This document shows positions 1 through 6,004 of a stretch of 7,589 nt of DNA, in pieces. The stretch covers positions 1 to 7,589 of the forward strand of contig DASTFJ010000051.1 of assembly GCA_035708745.1 (NCBI GenBank). The letters run 5' to 3'. The position numbers and the translations under genes were made by a program. The stretch is from JAMLHN01 sp035708745 (GTDB lineage: Bacteria > Chloroflexota > Chloroflexia > Thermomicrobiales > UBA6265). Below the pieces are notes generated by a model, which was given only the letters and a program-made list of their open reading frames with translations, was not told the DNA's origin and did no database searches. Within the stretch, counting starts at the first letter, position 1. Each line of letters begins with the position of its first letter.

Positions 1-1649
1 GCCGGTTCGATATGTCCCAGCTCGAAGTTCGCCTGGCCCAGGCTGACAAGGGTCATTGCTTGCCAGGTTCTGTCTCCCCGCTCTCGATAGCAGTCGAACG
101 CTGCCTCGAAGCTGGCAACGGCTTCGTCGAAATGGCCGCACGCGCTATCGATGTAGCCAAGAACGTGTCGACATTTAGCGGCAACGTTGAGATCGTTGCC
201 GGCCTCGGCCAGCGCGCGCGCATCGTTCACCATTGCGCGCCCTCGATCGGGCTCTCCCAGGTGGAAGAGGGCCCAGCCTGATGCGAGCTCCAGACGCGCC
301 CGCTTCGTTCCCTGGCCAATGGCGTCACCGAGCTCGAGCGCCTGCTCGGCCCAGGACCAGGCTTCCGCCAAGCGCCCCCGGATATGCCAGTGCGTCACCA
401 CATTGGCGATCGTCCAGCTCGCGCCGTCGATGTCGCCCTGATCGAAATACCAGCCGAGCGTTGCGCGGATGTTGTCGGCCTCGGCATCGAAGAAATCGGT
501 CCACTGTCGTTGGGTAGGGCCCCACTGATCGTCAAAGAAGGGCGCCATCCGGGCCGAGAGCCAGTCCGCGAGCTCTGCGCGGGCCGCTGGCTCCTCGCCA
601 TGCGCTTCGAGCTGTTCCAGCGCGTATGCCCGAATCGTCTCTAGCATGCGAAATCTGGGTTCTCCGGGAGCAACGTCATGTTGAACGAGCAGGCTTTTGT
701 CCAGGAGCGATGACAAGCCGTCGAAAACGTCCGCGGATTTCTCTCCGTCGAAACTGGTCAATAACGAATCTGCCATTTCGACCGTGCATCCGCCGGCGAA
801 AACGGAGAGCCTGCGGAAGAGCGCACGCTCATCGTCGGTCAGTAGGTCGTAGCTCCAGCCGACCGCGTCGCGCATCGTGCGCAACCGGTTCGGCACATCG
901 CGGCCGTCGCGGCGCAGCAGTGCGAAGCGGTCGACCAATCGGCTCTGGATCGCTTGCGGCGAAAGGAGCTTGATTCGGGACGCGGCCAGCTCGATCGCCA
1001 GGGGCAGTCCGTCGAGGCGGATGCAAATATCGGCGACCGCAGCGCGGTTCTCATCGGTGATCTCGAAATTGGGCTTCACGGCCCGCGCCCGTTGCAGGAA
1101 CAGCTCGACGGCTTCGGAGCGGTCGGGCATTCCGAGCGCGTCATCGGGTACCGACATTGGCGGAACGGGGTATTCCTGCTCTCCGGTAATGCGGAGCGAT
1201 TCCCGGCTCGTGACGAGCATGGTCAAATTGCGGCAGTGCGCCAGGAGGTCGGATAACTCGGATGCCGCCGCCATCACCTGCTCGAAGTTGTCGATCACCA
1301 GCAGGTATTCGCGCTGGGCGAAGAATTGGAGCAGACTGTCCCGAGGAGTCTGTTCTCCCAAGGCGATGAGTCCGACCGCCTGCGCGATCGCGGGAAGCAC
1401 CAGATTCGGCTCCTGGATCGGCGCAAGCTCGACGAAGCGGATGCGCCCGCCCAGATTCGAGGCCAAGTCGTGCGCAACGTGCATCGCCAGGCGTGTTTTG
1501 CCGACGCCGCCCGGCCCGGTCAGGGTCACGAGGGGCACATCATCCCGGAGGAGCAACCCGCGAATTTCCGCCAGTTGGCGCTCGCGGCCGATCAGCGGTG
1601 TTCGTGGAATGGGAAGTTCGAGCTCGACTGCTGGCGCCGTTTGCCCCAC
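1..1649 (-). CDS. NB-ARC/STAND-type ATPase with TPR repeats, LuxR-regulator-like (partial, C terminus beyond left edge)
   Basis: Reading the reverse strand gives one open frame of 549 codons with no stop to the left edge, so the C terminus is missing. A short N-terminal tail leads into an IPRTPLIGRE entry motif (14-23). Walker A GPGGVGKT follows at 45-52 (K51), Walker B LLVIDNFE around D120, a TSRE sensor at 147-150, and the GLPLAIELAA motif of NB-ARC/STAND ATPases at 214. From about residue 400 the chain turns into helical TPR-like repeats (for example ALELGDAIG, LGYIDSACGHFDEAVASFEAAF, LGQANFELGHIEPA). This order is typical of the large ATPase regulators common in Chloroflexota and Actinomycetota, which often end in a LuxR helix-turn-helix or begin with an SARP domain. 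No N-terminal SARP domain is present, and whether a C-terminal DNA-binding domain exists cannot be seen. The start chosen is GTG at 1649, with GGAG six bases upstream and a candidate promoter beyond. The frame stays open further upstream, so GTG 1787 or ATG 1847/1856/1895 (overlapping the preceding gene) remain possible. Role inferred: a nucleotide-switch signal transducer or transcription regulator. Confidence 0.9.
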   Translation of the reverse strand, partial: MGQTAPAVELELPIPRTPLIGRERQLAEIRGLLLRDDVPLVTLTGPGGVGKTRLAMHVAHDLASNLGGRIRFVELAPIQEPNLVLPAIAQAVGLIALGEQTPRDSLLQFFAQREYLLVIDNFEQVMAAASELSDLLAHCRNLTMLVTSRESLRITGEQEYPVPPMSVPDDALGMPDRSEAVELFLQRARAVKPNFEITDENRAAVADICIRLDGLPLAIELAASRIKLLSPQAIQSRLVDRFALLRRDGRDVPNRLRTMRDAVGWSYDLLTDDERALFRRLSVFAGGCTVEMADSLLTSFDGEKSADVFDGLSSLLDKSLLVQHDVAPGEPRFRMLETIRAYALEQLEAHGEEPAARAELADWLSARMAPFFDDQWGPTQRQWTDFFDAEADNIRATLGWYFDQGDIDGASWTIANVVTHWHIRGRLAEAWSWAEQALELGDAIGQGTKRARLELASGWALFHLGEPDRGRAMVNDARALAEAGNDLNVAAKCRHVLGYIDSACGHFDEAVASFEAAFDCYRERGDRTWQAMTLVSLGQANFELGHIEP

Positions 1650-1655
1650 GGCTGG

Positions 1656-1659
1656 CTCC
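1656..1659 (-). promoter_or_regulatory. Ribosome binding site deciding the GTG start of the ATPase gene
   Basis: Reverse-strand GGAG lies six bases before GTG 1649. None of the upstream in-frame candidates (TTG 1721, GTG 1787, ATG 1847/1856/1895) has a comparably clear, well-spaced site, which is why 1649 was chosen. Confidence 0.5.
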
Positions 1660-1691
1660 GGAAGCGGGTATTTGGATCGACCGGTGCTGCA

Positions 1692-1721
1692 ATCATGGAT
1701 GACCGGTGTGCAGAACGTCAA
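1692..1721 (-). promoter_or_regulatory. Candidate sigma-70-type promoter of the ATPase gene
   Basis: On the reverse strand TTGACG (1716-1721, five of six consensus bases) is followed after 18 bp by CATGAT (1692-1697, four of six). Transcription would begin near 1685, giving a leader of about 36 nt before GTG 1649. It sits directly after the hairpin that closes the upstream gene, which fits a separate transcription unit. This is pattern matching only. Confidence 0.4.
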
Positions 1722-1724
1722 TTG

Positions 1725-1754
1725 CCGGCCGGATCGGACACGCGATCCGGCCGG
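1725..1754 (-). terminator. 12-bp perfect hairpin after the peptidase operon
   Basis: CCGGCCGGATCG (1725-1736) and its exact reverse complement (1743-1754) flank a 6-nt loop. It begins 16 bp beyond the stop codon of the 1771-2589 gene. There is no U tract on either strand, so it is a U-less terminator or an mRNA 3'-end stabiliser rather than a classical intrinsic terminator. The next gene's candidate -35 box follows immediately. Confidence 0.55.
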
Positions 1755-1770
1755 GTCAGGAATGACGGGA

Positions 1771-2589
1771 TCAGGCCGCGTTCGCACCCGGGCGTTTTTC
1801 GTCGACTGGACCGGGCGTTTCCTCGAAGTGGCGCGGCAAGGGAACATCCCGCCCATCCAGATCGACGAAACGGACCGGTTTCTTGCCGATCTCATCGGTC
1901 AGCGGGCGGTAGATCACCTTGATCGCCGCAACCTGGTCGAGCACCAGGGAGATCGCCGGCGAATGCAGCACGCCGGCTCGCCAGGATTCCGGCTCGGCAT
2001 AGTCGATGGTCGGCGGACTCCAGCCGCTTGACTCCGCAGACAGATATCCGCGGGCCGTGTCGAGCACTTTGCGCTCGATCTCCGGCCAGTGAAGGTGCAG
2101 ATACCCCGGGGACCCGTCACGCGTGAGCCCGAGCGTGACGCTCGATTGCCAAACCGGGATGCCATCGATTGCACGCGTCAACAGCGCGAACCGCTTGCCG
2201 TCCCGCACGCCCGCCGAGGCGACCGCGCCGGTGCGCCGGTCGAACGAAGCCGCTTCGATCTGCTCGGTGAGCACCGAGCGCTGGTCGATCTCGCGTTCGT
2301 CGATACCGAGATTGCTCAGGATCCGAGCTGCCCGCTCGAGGAGCTCGTCGTCGTTGCCCTCGAACACGCCCACGCCGCCCTGTGCCTGGAATTCACTGTC
2401 TTGCAAGAAAATCGTGCGGGAATCGGTGCGCGACGTGAGCTGGTACCGGCTGGATTGGATGCCGGTCATATTCGCTGTCGTGCCTTCGCGCTCGATCTCG
2501 CCCAGTGGGAGACCGAGAATCTCTGCGCCAACCGCCTGCAGCCGGCGGGTATCGTCGTCGTTGTGTTCGCGTTGATCGTAGATCGACAT
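1771..2589 (-). CDS. Unrecognised 272-residue protein, partner of the caspase-like gene; prodomain (FTP/PepSY)-like stretch
   Basis: I do not recognise this family. The start at ATG 2589 has GGAGG six bases upstream. The reading frame extends further upstream, but only across the neighbouring gene. The protein is acidic and soluble, with no signal peptide or membrane helix. It has no cysteine at all, in contrast to the eight in its neighbour. Residues 1-16 are very polar (YDQREHNDDDTRR). Residues 81-100 look like a helix ending in LGID. Residues 134-168 (FALLTRAIDGIPVWQSS, then VTLGLTRDG and LHLHW) have the shape of the FTP/PepSY prodomains of secreted peptidases: a strand, a GIPVW-type turn, a second strand and a D-G hairpin. 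Residues 213-246 form a further strand-rich block, and the tail from 250 is Pro- and charge-rich. It lies 16 bp after the caspase-like gene and is surely co-transcribed. Inference: a trans-acting inhibitor, chaperone or substrate of that protein. The coding call is firm; the function is a guess. Confidence 0.85.
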   Translation of the reverse strand: MSIYDQREHNDDDTRRLQAVGAEILGLPLGEIEREGTTANMTGIQSSRYQLTSRTDSRTIFLQDSEFQAQGGVGVFEGNDDELLERAARILSNLGIDEREIDQRSVLTEQIEAASFDRRTGAVASAGVRDGKRFALLTRAIDGIPVWQSSVTLGLTRDGSPGYLHLHWPEIERKVLDTARGYLSAESSGWSPPTIDYAEPESWRAGVLHSPAISLVLDQVAAIKVIYRPLTDEIGKKPVRFVDLDGRDVPLPRHFEETPGPVDEKRPGANAA

Positions 2590-2595
2590 TGGGAA

Positions 2596-2600
2596 CCTCC
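2596..2600 (-). promoter_or_regulatory. Strong ribosome binding site between the two operon genes
   Basis: Reverse-strand GGAGG lies inside the 16-bp gap between the stop of the caspase-like gene and ATG 2589, six bases from that ATG. It fixes the start of the downstream gene and rules out the much longer upstream extension of its frame. Confidence 0.8.
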
Positions 2601-2605
2601 GTTGC

Positions 2606-3346
2606 TTAGCGGCAAACCCATTTCCAGACGAACCAATCTCCGACCGGATCGGACCAGCCACTGTTGACCTGTTCGAAATCGACCCGGCGGTCGGCCTCGG
2701 GGATATCCCGGCCGTTGGCGATGGCGACCGCGCAACATCCGGGCTGGATATCGATGATGCCGGTTTGCATCCAGGCATCGCCGATGCTCATCGTTGGGAA
2801 CGGCCAGGGCAGCCCGGCCGTGAGCGCGGCAAACTGGCTGGCCCGGTCGGCGCTGTCAAGCGTGTCCTGCGTTCGCGTGCCGGAGTGCCCGGTGGCGACA
2901 TGCAGACCGAGAAAGACATTGAACCAGTTGGCGCCGATCGAAACGAGATCCATCGGACAGCTCGCATCCAGAAAGGCGAAATTCAGACTGCCGGCATTGT
3001 TGCCCCAGCGGGTGGTCTGCCCGATATTGGTGCGGTTGGGCGCGCCGAAATTGCCGCAGACCGAGATGAAGTCAGGATCGGTCGCCGTGGGCGCCGCCTG
3101 GCAGGTGCCGTGACCGGCATAGAAATAGATCTGCGGCAACTCACTGCCGCCGGACGGGTCGCCGTCGGCCGAAGCGCCGTCGCGAAAGTCCGAACCCCAG
3201 ACATCGCCGTCCTCCCAGTTGGTCACCGCGGTGTGGCCACTGAACTGGTACCAGGTGCGGAAGTCGCGGCCGTTCTGCCGGCAAAAACTGAGACTGGTCG
3301 AGCTGCATGGAGCGTAGTTGTCCACGCCCCCGGTCGAGAATCGCAT
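2606..3346 (-). CDS. Caspase-like (clan CD) putative cysteine peptidase, DUF6345-like
   Basis: This 246-residue protein carries the two signatures of clan CD peptidases (caspases, legumain, clostripain, gingipain). One is a hydrophobic strand ending in Gly-His-Gly (IYFYAGHG, 73-80, H79). The other is a second hydrophobic strand ending in Ala-Ser-Cys (LNFAFLDASC, 121-130, C130). The 51-residue spacing is near the caspase value. The preceding DVWGSDFRDGASADGD stretch and overall size match my recollection of the uncharacterised DUF6345 family; no search was possible. The protein has eight cysteines (14, 22, 82, 97, 130, 204, 205, 245), a Trp-rich C terminus (DWFVWKWVCR), and no signal peptide or membrane helix. 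The start is ATG 3346, with AGGGAG eight bases upstream. The frame stays open to 3589, but that part is Arg-rich and reads as non-coding. It is first in an operon with the 1771-2589 gene and divergent from a two-component system. Peptidase activity is inferred from motifs only. Confidence 0.82.
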   Translation of the reverse strand: MRFSTGGVDNYAPCSSTSLSFCRQNGRDFRTWYQFSGHTAVTNWEDGDVWGSDFRDGASADGDPSGGSELPQIYFYAGHGTCQAAPTATDPDFISVCGNFGAPNRTNIGQTTRWGNNAGSLNFAFLDASCPMDLVSIGANWFNVFLGLHVATGHSGTRTQDTLDSADRASQFAALTAGLPWPFPTMSIGDAWMQTGIIDIQPGCCAVAIANGRDIPEADRRVDFEQVNSGWSDPVGDWFVWKWVCR

Positions 3347-3582
3347 CGTGTGTACTCCCTGGGTGAGATCGGATCGAGATCGGCGTACACCTCTTCCGGA
3401 ACCATTCCGGTGCTCACAGGCTAGGATGCGCTGCCGGTGTTGAACACACGCAATACCCACAGTTTGGGCATGAAATGTCGCTTTTGCGCGCGAATTTCGG
3501 CGTTTCCCGTTTGTTCTGCGCCTCCTCTCCACATCGCATTCACAACCAGGCGGTACGATGCAGAGATGAAACGGACTCGCCG
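3347..3582. promoter_or_regulatory. Divergent intergenic region between peptidase operon and two-component system
   Basis: These 236 bp hold the promoters of both divergent units. I could not place either one with confidence. Visible elements are an 8-bp direct repeat (3365-3383), a GTGTT-G-AACAC palindrome (3437-3447), and TAGGAT (3423-3428) and TACGAT (3554-3559) hexamers on the plus strand that could be -10 boxes but lack good -35 partners. No small ORF here has a convincing ribosome binding site. Confidence 0.5.
3365..3383. repeat. 8-bp direct repeat with 11-bp period, candidate OmpR-type operator
   Basis: GAGATCGG occurs at 3365-3372 and again at 3376-3383, start to start 11 bp. OmpR/PhoB-family regulators typically bind tandem half-sites about 10-11 bp apart. 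The pair lies 19-37 bp upstream of the peptidase start, just beyond its ribosome binding site. That position would suit repression or autoregulatory cross-talk from the divergent regulator. It could also be chance. Confidence 0.3.
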
Positions 3583-4275
3583 ATGCCAATGACAGTTTTA
3601 GTTGTCGAAGATGACCATGAGATTGCTCAATTGGTGCGCGACTATCTGGAGCGGGCCGGTTTCAACACGACGTGGGCCGGGGATGGCGATGAGGCCCTCT
3701 TGCAGGTGCGCAACGGGCGGCCCGATCTGATCGTGCTCGACCTGGGATTGCCGAAGCGTGATGGCCTCGATGTGATTCGGGAGGTGCGCGCGCATGCGCA
3801 AACCCCGATCGTGATCCTGACTGCCCGTGGGGAGGAGACCGACCGCATCGTCGGGTTGGAATTGGGAGCGGATGACTACATCGTCAAGCCGTTCAGCCCG
3901 CGTGAGGTGGTGGCGCGGGTGCGGGCGGTCTTGCGCCGCGCGACCGCGCCGGAAGCGGATGATCGGATTCTTCGGCGTGGCAGTATGGAAATCGACCTGC
4001 CGCGCATGCGCGTCACCGTGGACGGGCGCACGGTCGAGCTGACCGCAACCGAGTTTCAGCTCCTGGCGACGATGGCGCGGCGTCCGGGGCAGGTTTTCAC
4101 GCGCGGGCAGCTGCTCGATGCCGTGCGCGGCGATGCGTTCGAGGGATACGAGCGAGCCATCGACGCGCATATCAAGAACATTCGCCGCAAGATCCAGCCG
4201 GACAGCCCCGAGAGCGCCAAGCCGGTGTATATCCAGACGGTGTACGGCGTCGGTTATCGCTACGCGGAGGATTGA
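3583..4275 (+). CDS. OmpR-family DNA-binding response regulator
   Basis: This is the cytoplasmic transcription factor of a two-component pair. The 230-residue protein has an N-terminal receiver domain (about 4-118) with the acidic pocket E9-D10-D11, phospho-acceptor D53 in IVLDLGLP, T80 and K102 (YIVKPF). A short linker leads to a C-terminal winged helix (about 134-229) with the characteristic ELTATEFQLL, FTRGQLL, IDAHIKNIRRKI and VYGVGYRY blocks. Length and all key residues are normal, so it should be functional. The start at ATG 3583 gives MPMTVLVVEDD. ATG 3589 is equally possible, and the ribosome binding site is weak for both. The frame is open back to 3475, but the extra residues resemble no receiver N terminus. 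The kinase gene follows after 2 bp. Target genes are unknown; the divergent peptidase operon and its own promoter are the natural candidates. Confidence 0.97.
   Translation: MPMTVLVVEDDHEIAQLVRDYLERAGFNTTWAGDGDEALLQVRNGRPDLIVLDLGLPKRDGLDVIREVRAHAQTPIVILTARGEETDRIVGLELGADDYIVKPFSPREVVARVRAVLRRATAPEADDRILRRGSMEIDLPRMRVTVDGRTVELTATEFQLLATMARRPGQVFTRGQLLDAVRGDAFEGYERAIDAHIKNIRRKIQPDSPESAKPVYIQTVYGVGYRYAED
4266..4270 (+). promoter_or_regulatory. Ribosome binding site of the kinase, inside the regulator gene
   Basis: GGAGG is embedded in the last codons of the response regulator, seven bases before GTG 4278. The alternative TTG at 4272 lies only one base after the motif, too close to be used. Hence GTG is the start, and kinase translation is coupled to the regulator. 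Confidence 0.8.
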
Positions 4276-4277
4276 CG

Positions 4278-5372
4278 GTGCCGCCGCGGAACTCAGGCGC
4301 GCCGCCATGGTGGCCGGAAGACGAGGAATGGCCGCCGGCTGATTGGCGGACGGCTCGCCGCCGGTTCGTGCCGCGCATGGCCGCGCTCATGCTCGGTCTG
4401 CTGCTGGTCGCCTTCGTCTTTTTCATAGTGATCGGCGGGCTCTTTTGGATTGCTCGGCCCAATCGCCGCGGTCGACCCCGGCATCTCTTCATTCCGGTCG
4501 TTGGGTTGTTCTTGCTGTCGCTGCTCTTTCTGATCGCGGCACGCGGGTTCCGCTCGCTGCGGGAAAATGCGCAGGCGCTGGATGAGGTGATGACCAATGT
4601 CAACCGGATCGCGGGCGGTGACTATGACGTCCACGTCGCCCCGCGTGGCTGGGCGGAGACGCGCGAATTGGCTCATTCGGTCGACGCCATGGCGGCTCGT
4701 CTGCGAACGGCGGAAACGCGCCGGATTGCGCTGCAGGCCGATATCGCGCACGAGCTGCGCACCCCGCTCTCGGTGATCCAGGGAACCACCGAGGGGATGC
4801 TCGACGGAGTCTACGCTCGCGACGACGAGCATCTGGAGCTGGTCTTGCGTCGCAGCCGCATGATGGCCGATCTGCTGGAGGATTTCCGCACCATTGCCAC
4901 GGCCGAGGCCGGCCGGCTCCAACTGCAGCGAGAGCGGATCGATCTGGTCGGCCTGCTCGATGGGATCGCAGTCGATTTCCGCGCGGAAGCCGCCCACAAA
5001 GATGTCACGGTGGTCAGAACCGGCGCGCAGGAGCTCGGGGCGGATGTCGATCCGGTGCGCATCTCTGAGGTGGTCGATAACCTGATGAAGAACGCAGTGC
5101 GCCACACCAATCCCGGCGGTCAAATCGAGCTGGGCGCCGATACAGTCGATAGGTCGGTTCGCATCTGGGTGCGTGACACCGGCACCGGTATTCCGCCCGA
5201 ACAGATCGCGACCATCTTCGATCGCTTTGCGAAATCCGCCGACTCCGGGGGTAGCGGTCTGGGGCTCGCCATCGCCCGCCGCCTGGTGGAAGCGCATGGC
5301 GGCACGATCTCGGTCGAAAGTCAGCCCGGGGCGGGCTCCACCTTTACCATCCTCCTTCCACAGCCGGTCTGA
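4278..5372 (+). CDS. Membrane sensor histidine kinase, HAMP-HisKA-HATPase_c
   Basis: This is the cognate kinase of the preceding regulator, 364 residues long. A Trp/Pro-rich cytoplasmic N terminus (1-33) is followed by membrane helix 1 (about 34-58), a Pro/Arg-rich link of about ten residues, and helix 2 (about 71-88). A HAMP-like linker spans about 89-141, with the dimerisation/phospho-acceptor domain after it (H158 in ADIAHELRTPLSVI). The ATP-binding domain has an N box (VVDNLMKNAVRH, N268 and N272), a G1 box (DTGTGIPP, D300), an F box (IFDRF, 313-317) and a G2 box (SGGSGLGLAIARRL, from 323). All catalytic residues are present. With only a tiny extracytoplasmic loop it belongs with the intramembrane-sensing style of kinase, which detects membrane state or acts through a partner membrane protein. 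The convergent 133-residue membrane protein is one possible partner. The start is GTG, 2 bp after the regulator stop. Confidence 0.96.
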   Translation: MPPRNSGAPPWWPEDEEWPPADWRTARRRFVPRMAALMLGLLLVAFVFFIVIGGLFWIARPNRRGRPRHLFIPVVGLFLLSLLFLIAARGFRSLRENAQALDEVMTNVNRIAGGDYDVHVAPRGWAETRELAHSVDAMAARLRTAETRRIALQADIAHELRTPLSVIQGTTEGMLDGVYARDDEHLELVLRRSRMMADLLEDFRTIATAEAGRLQLQRERIDLVGLLDGIAVDFRAEAAHKDVTVVRTGAQELGADVDPVRISEVVDNLMKNAVRHTNPGGQIELGADTVDRSVRIWVRDTGTGIPPEQIATIFDRFAKSADSGGSGLGLAIARRLVEAHGGTISVESQPGAGSTFTILLPQPV

Positions 5373-5392
5373 TTCTTCCCCGGAACGAAAGA

Positions 5393-5423
5393 CGGGTGGT
5401 CTCGAGGATATCGAGACCACCCG
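5393..5423. terminator. Bidirectional hairpin between convergent genes
   Basis: A 13-bp perfect stem (5393-5405 with 5411-5423) closes a 5-nt loop. It lies 20 bp after the kinase stop and 11 bp beyond the stop of the opposing membrane-protein gene. On the minus strand it is followed by TCTTTCGTT, a modest T-rich run; on the plus strand there is none. It probably serves both convergent transcripts. Confidence 0.75.
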
Positions 5424-5434
5424 ATCGGTCAGGG

Positions 5435-5836
5435 CTATTGTGACGGTTCGTCCAAGGTGACCGGCGATTCCGGAGCAGCCGCTGGAGCGACCGGTTGGGT
5501 CGTGTGCTGGCGCTGATGCCAATCGGTCAGCCACGCCTCACGTGTTTCCGGACCTGGGCCGAATGGCCCTCCGCCCCAGCGCCGCCGGCCGAAGAGACTG
5601 AAGATGCCGCCGATCACGAGGATCCAAACGAGCGGGAAGATGAGAAAGAAGGGGAAGCCCGGGAAGAATCCACGGTGGCCGTCCTCCTGAACGATCAACG
5701 TCTCCCCGTTTTGCCCGGGAACCACGCGGGTGACCTGATCCCGCGGACCCCAGTCGCCGCTGCCCCAAAAGCCGAAGGCGAAGATCGCGATCACCGCGAG
5801 CGCCGCCAAACCAAGAAAAAGAAATCTGCGGTTCAT
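5435..5836 (-). CDS. Small two-helix membrane protein of unknown function
   Basis: This 133-residue protein begins MNRR followed by a hydrophobic helix (about 5-24, LFLGLAALAVIAIFAFGFW) that is an uncleaved anchor or a signal sequence. A short segment at 25-60 (PRDQVTRVVPGQNGETLIVQEDG) is probably outside the membrane. A second helix covers about 61-83 (FPFFLIFPLVWILVIGGIFSLFG). Next come a basic RRRWGGGPFGPGP stretch, a Trp/His motif AWLTDWHQRQH (101-111) and a Pro/Ala-rich tail. Similar small proteins with a terminal W-x(2)-WH-type motif occur beside regulators in Chloroflexota and Actinomycetota as I recall them, but I cannot name a family. The start is ATG 5836, with GGAGG four bases upstream. 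The gene converges on the histidine kinase and is separated from the DUF2382 gene upstream by a strong hairpin, so it is its own transcription unit. It may be an accessory sensor, but nothing in the sequence proves this. Confidence 0.82.
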   Translation of the reverse strand: MNRRFLFLGLAALAVIAIFAFGFWGSGDWGPRDQVTRVVPGQNGETLIVQEDGHRGFFPGFPFFLIFPLVWILVIGGIFSLFGRRRWGGGPFGPGPETREAWLTDWHQRQHTTQPVAPAAAPESPVTLDEPSQ

Positions 5837-6004
5837 CGTTCCTCCATACCGCGCCGGACCGCCTGATGGTCTGGCGTGTCTTCAAGGTAGGAGGCAAATG
5901 TGAAGTTCGCGTGGAGACGATCGGGAATGATCGCGAAGAACGGCGGGCGCCACAACCGGCGCCCGCCGTTCAGCGAATCGGGTTCGATAGCGACTCATGG
6001 GAAG
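5837..6004. other. Intergenic spacer with terminator, no further gene
   Basis: These 168 bp contain the hairpin at 5939-5970 and, to its left, the region that must hold the promoter of the membrane-protein gene. No convincing -35/-10 pair was found. A plus-strand AGGAGG at 5889-5894 followed by GTG 5900 looks like a translation start, but the frame it opens is an antisense shadow of the DUF2382 genes. Confidence 0.5.
5939..5970 (-). terminator. 13-bp GC-rich hairpin after the PRC-barrel/DUF2382 gene
   Basis: AACGGCGGGCGCC (5939-5951) and its exact reverse complement (5958-5970) enclose a 6-nt loop. It lies 34 bp beyond the stop codon at 6005. On the minus strand the stem ends in TT followed by CTTCGCG, so the U tract is very short. 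It is the strongest hairpin in the window by GC content. Confidence 0.75.

Noticed and set aside
877..2031. A 384-codon plus-strand frame over the ATPase gene.
   Set aside because: The opposite strand holds Walker A, Walker B and NB-ARC motifs in one uninterrupted frame. The plus-strand product is an Arg/Ser-rich shadow, and it also crosses the hairpin and the gene boundary at 1650-1771.
1771..2589. Possibility that the caspase partner is a bacterial gasdermin.
   Set aside because: Bacterial gasdermins usually have an N-terminal cysteine for lipidation and a short C-terminal inhibitory peptide. This protein has no cysteine and no gasdermin-like amphipathic strand pattern that I can see.
3347..3589. 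N-terminal extension of the caspase-like gene up to 3589.
   Set aside because: The extra residues are Arg-rich and unlike the domain. The chosen ATG 3346 has a strong ribosome binding site, and the extension would overlap the response regulator start.
4293..5534. A 413-codon minus-strand frame over the histidine kinase.
   Set aside because: The plus strand encodes a complete kinase with all catalytic boxes. The antisense product has no recognisable pattern and runs through the bidirectional terminator.
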